From: Rubrivivax sp.
Lineage (GTDB): Bacteria; Pseudomonadota; Gammaproteobacteria; Burkholderiales; Burkholderiaceae
NCBI GenBank assembly: GCA_004211235.1
Contig: SEEY01000166.1
Coordinates: forward strand, 1 to 7,734
Length of the DNA stretch: 7,734 nucleotides
Reading direction: 5' to 3'
Positions 1-5,497 of this stretch are shown here, one piece after another. Position 1 is the stretch's first letter, and every line of letters begins with the position of its first letter. Both the position numbers and the translations under genes were made by a program. Below the pieces are notes generated by a model. That model worked only from the letters and a program-made list of their open reading frames with translations. It had not been told where the DNA came from and did not search any database.

Positions 1-60
1 CCTCACCCACAGGGCGGTGGGCGGCGGGGGCGGCCGGTCCGACAGTGGCTGCTCCACCTC

Positions 61-65
61 AGGAG
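61..65 (+). promoter_or_regulatory. Ribosome-binding site for the first exported protein
   Basis: AGGAG lies 8 bases before the ATG at 74. It decides the start: the same frame is open from a GTG at 17, but that would add 19 Gly/Ser/His-rich residues in front of the signal peptide with no comparable site upstream. Confidence 0.7.
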
Positions 66-73
66 CACATCAC

Positions 74-1360
74 ATGCAAGCACCAACCCCTTCACGACCC
101 GCGGCTCGTTCGGCTCCCGGCCGCTGGGCCCAACGAGCGCTGCAACTGGCAGCGCTGACCGCCGCGCTTCACACCGCGCACGCCGTCGGCGCGCCGATGC
201 AATCCGCCGGCAAGCTGACCTTCGTCGATGCCAACACCGTCGTCGTCGCGGACTGGCGCGGCGGCCAGCTGCACACGCTCACGCTGCCACCAGCCGCCGC
301 GGCCACACCGGCGCCCTTCAACCTGAAGGACGTCTCGGGCGCCATCGCGAAGGCGCTGGGCACCCGGCCGGAGAGCCTGCGCTTCGAGGACATGGCCATG
401 CGCCCGGGCAGCGAGCTGGCCTACATCACGCTGTCCGTCGAAGGCAGCGGCGCGGGCGCGAAAGCGAAGCCGATGCTGGTGTCGGTCGATACCGCCGGCA
501 AGGTCAGCCGCGTCGACCTGGACCGCGGCCGGCGCGAGTCGGTCGCCATCGGCAACCTGCCCGCCGCCGACAAGCAGCTCTGGCGTGACACGCCGGCCGC
601 CAGCTTCACCGTCACCGACATGACCTTCCACGACGGCAAGCTCTACGTGGCCGGGCTGTCCAACGCCAGCTTCGCCTCCGCGCTGCGCGTCTTCGACTTC
701 CCGTTCAAGGGCGGCGCGGCGGTCAGCAGCGTCGAGATGTACCACCCGGTGCACAACCAGCTGGAAACCCGCGCGCCCATCCGCAAGATGGTGATCACCA
801 CGCTCAACGGCGAGCCGACGCTGGTGGCGGCATTCACCTGCTCGCCGCTGGTGACGATCCCGTTGAAGGACCTGAAAGACGGCGCCCACATCGCCGCCAA
901 GACGGTCGCCGAGTTCGGCTGGGGCAGCGCGCCCGCCGGCATGGTGATGTTCGACGCCGGGCAGGGTCCGATGGTGCTGCTGACGCACTCGCACAAGTCG
1001 GCCGATCTGATGTCGGTGGCGGACATTGCCGATGCGTCGACCAAGCCCGGCGTCACCACGCCGATCAAGTGGCCGGCCGAGCCGACGCTGGGCATCAAGT
1101 CCACCTACGTGCCGATGCGCGTGGCCCACATCGACAACCAGGACGCGACCTTCTTCGCGGCGCTGCGGCGCAATGAAGCAAGCGGCGCGATGGAGCTGGT
1201 GTCCATGCGCAAGGGGCTGTTCCTGCGCCTGAGCGACTTCGTCAACGAGTACGACTTCGCCGACTTCAAGTACCCGGCCAACGACCAGTGGAGCGGCGTG
1301 CACCGCACGTTGCGCATCGATGAGGGCTATGCCGACCTGGCACCGCCCGCCAAGCCATGA
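74..1360 (+). CDS. Exported protein of unknown function, probable beta-propeller-like
   Basis: This 428-residue protein has no name I recognise. The N-terminus has basic residues (RPAARSAPGRW) followed by a hydrophobic stretch (ALQLAALTAALHTAHAVGA), which reads as a signal peptide cleaved near AHA or VGA, so the protein is probably periplasmic or secreted. The mature part is rich in short strand-like segments (KLTFVDANTVVVADW, GKLYVAGLSNASF, PTLVAAFTCSPLVTIPL), a pattern typical of WD40/YncE-like beta-propellers; the propeller is inference from that pattern. I see no CxxCH haem motif, no lipobox and no transmembrane segment after the signal peptide. A single Cys lies in the FTCSPL segment. 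Its stop codon overlaps the start of the next gene (ATGA at 1357-1360), so the two are very likely co-translated. A role as a sensor, scaffold or quinoprotein accessory factor is possible but unsupported. Confidence 0.8.
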   Translation: MQAPTPSRPAARSAPGRWAQRALQLAALTAALHTAHAVGAPMQSAGKLTFVDANTVVVADWRGGQLHTLTLPPAAAATPAPFNLKDVSGAIAKALGTRPESLRFEDMAMRPGSELAYITLSVEGSGAGAKAKPMLVSVDTAGKVSRVDLDRGRRESVAIGNLPAADKQLWRDTPAASFTVTDMTFHDGKLYVAGLSNASFASALRVFDFPFKGGAAVSSVEMYHPVHNQLETRAPIRKMVITTLNGEPTLVAAFTCSPLVTIPLKDLKDGAHIAAKTVAEFGWGSAPAGMVMFDAGQGPMVLLTHSHKSADLMSVADIADASTKPGVTTPIKWPAEPTLGIKSTYVPMRVAHIDNQDATFFAALRRNEASGAMELVSMRKGLFLRLSDFVNEYDFADFKYPANDQWSGVHRTLRIDEGYADLAPPAKP

Positions 1361-2130
1361 CGCTGGCCAGCCGTCTTGCGGCGCTGGTCGCGCTGGTGGC
1401 ATTGGGAGCGATCCCGCTGGCCGGCGCCGCCTCGGTCGAGATCCATCCCGCGGGGCCGGCGGTGCCGGAGAACCTGCTCAGGATCGAGCTGCGTTTCGAC
1501 CGGCCCCAGCGCCTGCCGTTCGATGTCGAACGGCTGGCGCTGCTCGATGGCGAGGGGCGCGAGATTCGGCATGCGCTGCTCGACATGGCGCTGCCCGACG
1601 CGGACGGCCGGCGCATCACCGTGCTGCTGGACCCGGGCCGCGTGAAGACCGGCGTCGGCCCGAACCTGGAGGCCGGGCGCGCCTTGAGGGAAGGCGCCAC
1701 GGTCAGCCTGCGCGTGGCGGGCGGTGAAGGCGACCGGTTGCCGGCGGTCAAGACCTGGCGCGTGACGGCCGCCGTGTCGCAGCCCTTGCAACCGCAGCGC
1801 TGGCGGCTGGCCTCACCGCGCAGCGGCACGCGGGACGCACTGTCCGTCGACCTGCGCACGCCCATCAGTTCCGCCAGCGAAGGCTTGATCGCTGTGGTGG
1901 ATGGACAGGGCCACCGTGTGGCAGGTAGGGTGAGGCTCGACGACGGCGATGCGACCTGGCGCTTCACACCGGCGCGGCCCTGGGGCCCAAGCGCCCACCG
2001 TCTGGTGACCCATCCGGGATTGGAGGACCCGGCCGGCAACCGGCGCTGCGCGGCCTTCGAGGCGCCGATCGGCAACGCGGCGACGTGCGAGGGAGCGAGT
2101 CTCGAGTTCACACCGAGGCGCCCATCCTGA
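1357..2130 (+). CDS. Exported Ig-like repeat protein of unknown function
   Basis: The 257-residue product begins with a clear signal peptide (MTLASRLAALVALVALGAIPLAGAAS, cleavage near AGA-AS). Two similar modules follow. The first, about residues 28-125, contains NLLRIELRFDRP and the segment VLLDPGRVKTGVGP. The second, about residues 150-240, ends WRFTPARPWGP...LEDPAGNR, a pattern common in bacterial Ig-like (Big_5/SbsA-type) domains. I therefore infer a periplasmic beta-sandwich protein, perhaps a binding or assembly partner of the upstream product. Its ATG overlaps the previous stop (ATGA) and no strong ribosome-binding site precedes it, so translation probably depends on the upstream gene. 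The C-terminal part contains two Cys residues (RRCAAFE and ATCEG) about 13 residues apart, which could form a disulphide in the periplasm. Substrate and pathway are unknown. Confidence 0.8.
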   Translation: MTLASRLAALVALVALGAIPLAGAASVEIHPAGPAVPENLLRIELRFDRPQRLPFDVERLALLDGEGREIRHALLDMALPDADGRRITVLLDPGRVKTGVGPNLEAGRALREGATVSLRVAGGEGDRLPAVKTWRVTAAVSQPLQPQRWRLASPRSGTRDALSVDLRTPISSASEGLIAVVDGQGHRVAGRVRLDDGDATWRFTPARPWGPSAHRLVTHPGLEDPAGNRRCAAFEAPIGNAATCEGASLEFTPRRPS

Positions 2131-2197
2131 CGCGTCGCGGCGTTCGCGGCGTCACGCCAATTCTTCATTCCCCCCAACACTTTCAAGGAGAGTCGAC

Positions 2198-2989
2198 ATG
2201 GATCTGAAACTCGAAGGCAAGCTGGCGCTCGTCAGTGGCAGCACCGCCGGCATCGGCTACGCCATCGCGCGCACGCTGGCGCAGGAAGGCGCCCGCGTCA
2301 TCGTCAATGGCCGCACCCAGGCGGCGGTCGATGAGGCGGTGGAGCGGGTGCGCTCGGACACCGGCGGCGCGGTCGAAGGCTATGCCGGCGACCTGAGCCT
2401 GGCGGCCTCGGCCGAAGAAGTCATCCGGCGGCATGCCGGGATCGACATCCTCGTCAACAACCTCGGTATCTTCGAGCCCAAGGCCTTCGAGGACATCCCC
2501 GACGAGGACTGGCTGCGCTTCTTCGACGTTAACGTGCTCAGCGGCGTGCGGCTCGCCCGCCTCGTGCTGCCGGCGATGAAGCGCGCCAACTGGGGCCGCA
2601 TCATCTTCATCTCCAGCGAAAGCGCCGTGCAGATCCCGACCGAGATGATTCACTACGGCATGACCAAGACCGCCCAGATCGCCGTGTCCCGCGGGCTGGC
2701 CGAGTCGGTCGCCGGCACGGGCATCACCGTCAACAGCGTGCTGCCGGGGCCCACCAAGTCACGCGGCGTGGGCGACTTCGTGCAGGACATGGCCCGCGCC
2801 GATGGCAAGACCTTCGAGCAGGTCGAGGCTGAGTTTTTTGACAAGGTGCGGCCCACCTCGCTCATCAAGCGTTTCGGCACGCCGCAGGAAGTGGCGTCGC
2901 TGGTCGCCTACGTGGCCAGCCCGCTGGCCTCTGCCACCACGGGTGCGGCACTTCGTGTGGACGGCGGGGTGGTCAAGAGCGCGTTTTGA
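2198..2989 (+). CDS. Short-chain dehydrogenase/reductase (SDR family)
   Basis: This is a complete 263-residue classical SDR, the usual length for the family, predicted to be a cytoplasmic NAD(P)(H)-dependent oxidoreductase. The nucleotide-binding motif is SGSTAGIG (residues 13-20). D65 lies in the GDL segment, NNLG (87-90) stands in place of the usual NNAG, and N112 is the structural/catalytic Asn. The catalytic triad is S140, Y153 and K157 (YGMTK). R39 after the second strand suggests a preference for NADP(H); that is inference. The C-terminal ALRVDGGVV segment is the typical end of 3-oxoacyl-ACP reductase/glucose dehydrogenase-like members, but the substrate cannot be read from sequence. 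AAGGAG at 2185-2190 is spaced 7 bases from the ATG. A 67-bp gap separates it from the exported pair, so it may be transcribed separately. Confidence 0.92.
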   Translation: MDLKLEGKLALVSGSTAGIGYAIARTLAQEGARVIVNGRTQAAVDEAVERVRSDTGGAVEGYAGDLSLAASAEEVIRRHAGIDILVNNLGIFEPKAFEDIPDEDWLRFFDVNVLSGVRLARLVLPAMKRANWGRIIFISSESAVQIPTEMIHYGMTKTAQIAVSRGLAESVAGTGITVNSVLPGPTKSRGVGDFVQDMARADGKTFEQVEAEFFDKVRPTSLIKRFGTPQEVASLVAYVASPLASATTGAALRVDGGVVKSAF

Positions 2990-3059
2990 TTCCAGGGGCC
3001 GCCAGCGGGCGGGACATCTCGGCCATGGCCGCGCTGAAATCGGGGTCCGCCGGCGCGAG

Positions 3060-3505
3060 CCGTTAGGCTCTCCAGGCGAAGCAGTCCTTGTTCGCCGCGG
3101 TGTCGATCGGTCGTTCACGATGCTGTGCCCCGACGGCGTGAGACCCTCACCATCAACCTGGATCGACGAACGGGTCCAGCTTGGCGGCTGTATGTCGATG
3201 GGCAGTCCGTGAGCCTCTTTCCCTCGGTATGGCGCCACACCGGCTGCTGTAGCCACTTCATCGTCTGGAAGTCGCGCATCTACTGGTGTGACTGGGGTGA
3301 AGAGCTGCAGTCAACCGGCGCGGAATTCGAGGACTTGGTCCTTTCCAGCTTGACCAGCGCTTTTCAGCCCTATTCACAGATCGCCGAGGCGCTTGATGCG
3401 GTCCCCTGGGCCGTGCTTTCAGCGTGCCACAGACGTCAGCGACGAGGAGCGGCCCTTAAGGGCGTTAGCACACAGCGCGGTTGGTTCAGAAATACACGCC
3501 CCTAA
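3060..3505 (+). pseudogene. Frameshifted DUF6527-family protein relic
   Basis: Two reading frames together spell one protein. From 3060 to about 3137 one frame reads PLGSPGEAVLVRRGVDRSF then TMLCPDG. From about 3140 to the TAA at 3503-3505 the next frame reads ETLTINLDRRTGPAWRLYV, then LFPSVWRHTGCCSHFIVW, IYWCDW and a C-terminal VPWAVLSACHRRQRRG...RGWF segment. From memory, this order (VLVxRGxxRS, CPDGCGE, LNLD/INLD, AWRLY, PSVWRDTGCxSHFI, I.WCDW) is that of DUF6527 proteins. Intact relatives have CPDGCGE at the join; here GGC is followed directly by GTGAG, as expected if about four bases (TGCG) were lost. No start codon or family-like N-terminus is evident before 3060. A shortened protein could still be made from the GTG at 3125, but it would lack the CPDG part. 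Function of the family is not established to me; some members sit in ubiquitin-like conjugation loci. Confidence 0.75.
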
Positions 3506-3670
3506 AGCCGTCATTAGGCGCGTGAAGTTAACGCGTATCGTCGCGACTACTATCCACGTCACAAGTTGTACGGCGACACCGGCCTCTCTTTGAGGAACGC
3601 AAAGTACTTGACCAGAGAATTTGGAAGTTCGCTCGCTGATTGATCAGCGCGCCGCGGCCGTCTGGCAGTC

Positions 3671-3677
3671 GAGGGAG
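3671..3677 (+). promoter_or_regulatory. Ribosome-binding site for the 274-residue protein
   Basis: GAGGGAG lies 6 bases before GTG 3684. It selects that start over the in-frame TTG at 3621, which would add 21 residues (starting EVRSLIDQ) with no purine-rich site before it. Confidence 0.6.
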
Positions 3678-3683
3678 ATTCCA

Positions 3684-4508
3684 GTGGCGACAGACCACCA
3701 ACGCATCCTGATCCTCTGCAAGACTTACCCCTCGCCCAGCGCGCGGTACGTCGAGACCTCGTGCGTGGCCGGCATGGCCGAGGATGGGCGACTGGTACGC
3801 CTGTTTCCGGTGCCATTGCGGCTAGTCGAGGACGACCAGCAGTTCAAGAAGTGGCAATGGGTTCGCGCGCGGGTGCGCCGCGCGCAGGATGATGCCCGGC
3901 CTGAGAGCCACCGAGTCTCGGTGGACACCATCCAGCTCGAAGGCGAGCCCTTGCCCACCCGAGATCATTGGATCGCGAGGCGCGAAGCGATCAAGGGCGT
4001 ACCGGTGTTCGACTCCTTCGACGCGCTCGATGCGGCGCGCGAGTCAGACGTTGTGACGCTGGGCCTCGTACGCCCCTCTCGCCTGCTGGGCCTGGACATC
4101 ACTCCCGTCGATAACCCGGACTGGACCGAGGACGAAAAGGCAAAGCTGCTGCAGGAGCAGCAGCAAGGCAATTTATTCGATGCCGACGAAGATCAGCGAT
4201 CGTTGAAGACGCTGAAGAAGCTTCCCTTTGACTTCCACTACCGCTACGAATGTCAGACGGCGGCGGGACCAGTCGAATTCCGGCACAAGCTGGTGGACTG
4301 GGAGGCTGGCGCGCTGTACTGGAATGTGCACCGCCGTGAGGACTGGCAGGTCGCGTTTCGCCAGAAGTTCATCAGCGAGTTCGTCGATCGAGAGGTTCAC
4401 TTCCTGATGGGCACCATCCACCGCTTTCCCAAGCAGTGGTTGATCGTCAGCGTGCTCTACCCGCCTAGGCTGCCAGACGTGCTGGTACGTCAGCAATCAC
4501 TGTTCTAG
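3684..4508 (+). CDS. Unrecognised 274-residue protein, probable partner of DUF488
   Basis: I cannot assign a function. The protein starts MATDHQRILILCKTYPSPS, continues with YVETSCVAGM and an RLVRLFPVPLRL segment, then QQFKKWQWVRARVRRA, and ends with a compact domain containing FRHKLVDWEAGALYWN and a MGTIHRFPKQWLIVSVLYPPR segment. The first strand with a Cys (ILILCKTYPSPS) followed by a second Cys (TSCVAG) looks like an enzyme core rather than a DNA-binding domain, but no catalytic motif is certain. An acidic, Gln-rich linker (KAKLLQEQQQGNLFDADEDQ) joins the N-terminal part to the C-terminal part. There is no signal peptide or membrane segment, so it should be cytoplasmic. GTG start chosen from the ribosome-binding site at 3671-3677. 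It converges on, and overlaps by 44 bp, the DUF488 gene. I recall similar proteins beside DUF488 genes, but that is unverified here. Confidence 0.8.
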   Translation: MATDHQRILILCKTYPSPSARYVETSCVAGMAEDGRLVRLFPVPLRLVEDDQQFKKWQWVRARVRRAQDDARPESHRVSVDTIQLEGEPLPTRDHWIARREAIKGVPVFDSFDALDAARESDVVTLGLVRPSRLLGLDITPVDNPDWTEDEKAKLLQEQQQGNLFDADEDQRSLKTLKKLPFDFHYRYECQTAAGPVEFRHKLVDWEAGALYWNVHRREDWQVAFRQKFISEFVDREVHFLMGTIHRFPKQWLIVSVLYPPRLPDVLVRQQSLF

Positions 4509-4947
4509 CGGTCAGGTGTTGCACGGCAGGTGCGCCGACTAGGTGAGCCGCGCGGGCGACGTACGTGCGATGGCAAAAGCCGAAATCGGCCTCGAAGCAA
4601 ACAAGGCACGCAGTCTGCGCCAACGTCGCGAGTGATAGGTCGGCTATCTCTGCCTTCTGAGTGGCCAAGTGAGCATGGAAATCACGGGTATAGGTCTGCC
4701 AGTCGCCATCCGCCTTATAGCGGTTCCGAACGGGTCTGGGACAACCTAGCGCTGGCCGGTGCTCGTAAGTGATACACGCGACAGCCAGCGCCTCGCGGAA
4801 GGCAGTCTTGGAGAAGCCCTTCTTGCGCGACAGCGGCAGCTCGCGCACGTCCACGATCAGTTGGACGCGGGCCTGCTTCAGGCGTTCGATGAACGCCTCG
4901 ATGGTCAGGCCTTCGTAGCCAAAGGTGTAGAGGGCAGGAGCCAGCAT
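4465..4947 (-). CDS. DUF488 family protein
   Basis: The 160-residue product matches the DUF488 family (about 120-180 residues, widespread in bacteria, biochemical activity unknown). The hallmarks in order are YTFGYEG (7-13), a strand ending in DVR (33-35), LSRKKGFSK (39-47), YEH...LG (61-68) and the C-terminal CFE...CHR pair (C117-E119 and C125-R127). The conserved Tyr, Arg, Cys and His residues suggest an active or nucleotide/nucleic-acid-binding site; that is inference. I chose the ATG at 4945-4947. A TTG at 4957-4959 would add MTIS and has a GAG only three bases before it; neither start has a convincing ribosome-binding site. The stop at 4465-4467 lies inside the 3' end of the opposing 274-residue gene. 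Overlapping mRNA tails could affect expression of both genes. Confidence 0.85.
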   Translation of the reverse strand: MLAPALYTFGYEGLTIEAFIERLKQARVQLIVDVRELPLSRKKGFSKTAFREALAVACITYEHRPALGCPRPVRNRYKADGDWQTYTRDFHAHLATQKAEIADLSLATLAQTACLVCFEADFGFCHRTYVARAAHLVGAPAVQHLTARTVIADVPARLAA

Positions 4948-4959
4948 GCTGATGGTCAA

Positions 4960-5140
4960 TATCTCGACAGAGGGTAGCCGCGCGGGTCAAAGCCAGCACT
5001 AGGAGTCCGCCCAGGGATCGGTACCCTTCGGCATCAATCCGCTGACTCGTCACACTGACCAACGGTCGACTTCGACCGAGCCGAATCTTGTGACGACACA
5101 GCACCCGTCACAAACCTCTTCACAGATGGCCAGAAACGAC
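4960..5140. other. Intergenic stretch with inverted repeats
   Basis: No gene is supported here. It contains a perfect 8-bp inverted repeat (5088-5113), a 7-bp inverted repeat with a 2-base centre (CGGTCGA-CT-TCGACCG, 5063-5078) and an extra CGTCACA at 5048-5054. It lies upstream of the DUF488 gene, so a promoter or operator for it may be here, but no good -35/-10 pair is visible. Confidence 0.5.
5088..5113. repeat. Perfect 8-bp inverted repeat TTGTGACG / CGTCACAA
   Basis: The arms are at 5088-5095 and 5106-5113, with a 10-base spacer; centre-to-centre distance is 18 bases. The geometry fits a dimeric regulator binding site better than a terminator, since there is no T-run. The same octamer recurs at 3557-3564 (as CGTCACAA) and 4051-4058 (as TTGTGACG). 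Confidence 0.55.
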
Positions 5141-5163
5141 AAAGCCCGCACTTGGCGGGCTTT
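5141..5163 (-). terminator. Terminator hairpin after the initiator tRNA
   Basis: A perfect 9-bp stem AAAGCCCGC/GCGGGCTTT surrounds a 5-base loop. Read on the - strand it follows the tRNA and is followed by GTCGTTTCTG; the T-rich end is moderate. It sits 29 bases beyond the CCA end. Confidence 0.75.
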
Positions 5164-5166
5164 GCT

Positions 5167-5184
5167 AAGTCCTTCTGAGGACTT
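5167..5184 (-). other. Trailer hairpin between tRNA and terminator
   Basis: A perfect 7-bp stem AAGTCCT/AGGACTT with a 4-base loop lies 8 bases after the tRNA CCA end and 3 bases before the terminator stem, on the - strand. It may guide 3'-end processing of the tRNA precursor or add to termination; that role is inference. Confidence 0.5.
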
Positions 5185-5192
5185 GTATTTCT

Positions 5193-5269
<77 letters not shown>

Positions 5270-5281
5270 ACTGAAGCTAGC

Positions 5282-5311
5282 AGTATACACGCGTTTTCGT
5301 CGGTCTGGCAA
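5282..5311 (-). promoter_or_regulatory. Sigma70-type promoter for the initiator tRNA
   Basis: On the - strand, TTGCCA (5306-5311) and TATACT (5282-5287) are 18 bases apart. The -10 box ends 12 bases before the tRNA 5' end, giving a leader of only a few bases. Confidence 0.75.
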
Positions 5312-5323
5312 ATGTCCAGACCG
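5301..5323. repeat. 8-bp inverted repeat over the tRNA -35 box
   Basis: CGGTCTGG (5301-5308) and CCAGACCG (5316-5323) are perfect inverted arms separated by 7 bases. The repeat covers the -35 element of the tRNA promoter, so it could be an operator; it could also be chance in GC-rich DNA. Confidence 0.5.
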
Positions 5324-5497
5324 GTGCTGCGCTGGACCGACGCGCCTGCTTCTGTGGCTGAAGCAGCAACCGTCAGCTTTGGCCGTTGATGCGGCAGTAC
5401 CCAGCCTTGTAGGCCGCCACCCTTCCGCGCGGTCGGCCGGGGCCGAACGCCGTCGCAACTGCCAGCGCATGACACCGGGCTTGGGCACACTGCAGCG
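5324..5497. other. Intergenic region before the repair operon
   Basis: No gene is supported. It must hold the promoter of the exonuclease-ligase operon, but I see no clear -35/-10 pair. A 7-bp stem (CTGCTTC/GAAGCAG, 5346-5366, 7-base loop) without a T-run is the only structure noted. Confidence 0.4.

Noticed and set aside
92..1402. Long - strand open frame of 436 residues opposite the first exported protein
   Set aside because: It is rich in Arg, His and Ala with no recognisable domain, as expected of a shadow of a GC-rich gene; the + strand frame has a signal peptide and a ribosome-binding site.
2128..2154. Possible terminator TGACGC...GCGTCA after the Ig-like gene
   Set aside because: Only six terminal pairs match, the interior does not pair well and no T-run follows.
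1266..2186. 306-residue - strand open frame opposite the Ig-like protein
   Set aside because: Ser/Arg/Ala-rich with no motif; the + strand frame has a signal peptide and two repeated modules.
3062..3068. GTTAGGC resembling an integron attC core
   Set aside because: No matching inverse core or paired inner boxes at the right distance, and no integrase gene.
3452..3463. 12-bp palindrome GCCCTTAAGGGC
   Set aside because: Single occurrence within the relic's coding sequence; nothing else links it to regulation or recombination.
3393..3593. Small + strand open frame of 66 codons overlapping the DUF6527 relic
   Set aside because: No family resemblance and no ribosome-binding site; the other frame over the same bases carries the recognisable sequence.
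4145..4164. 8-bp perfect hairpin GCTGCTGC/GCAGCAGC
   Set aside because: It lies inside the Leu-Leu-Gln-Glu-Gln-Gln-Gln codons of the 274-residue gene and follows from codon repetition; no T-run.
4953..4984. TTGACC followed by GATATT as a DUF488 promoter on the - strand
   Set aside because: Spacing is about 20 bases and the -10 would overlap the alternative TTG start; too weak to annotate.
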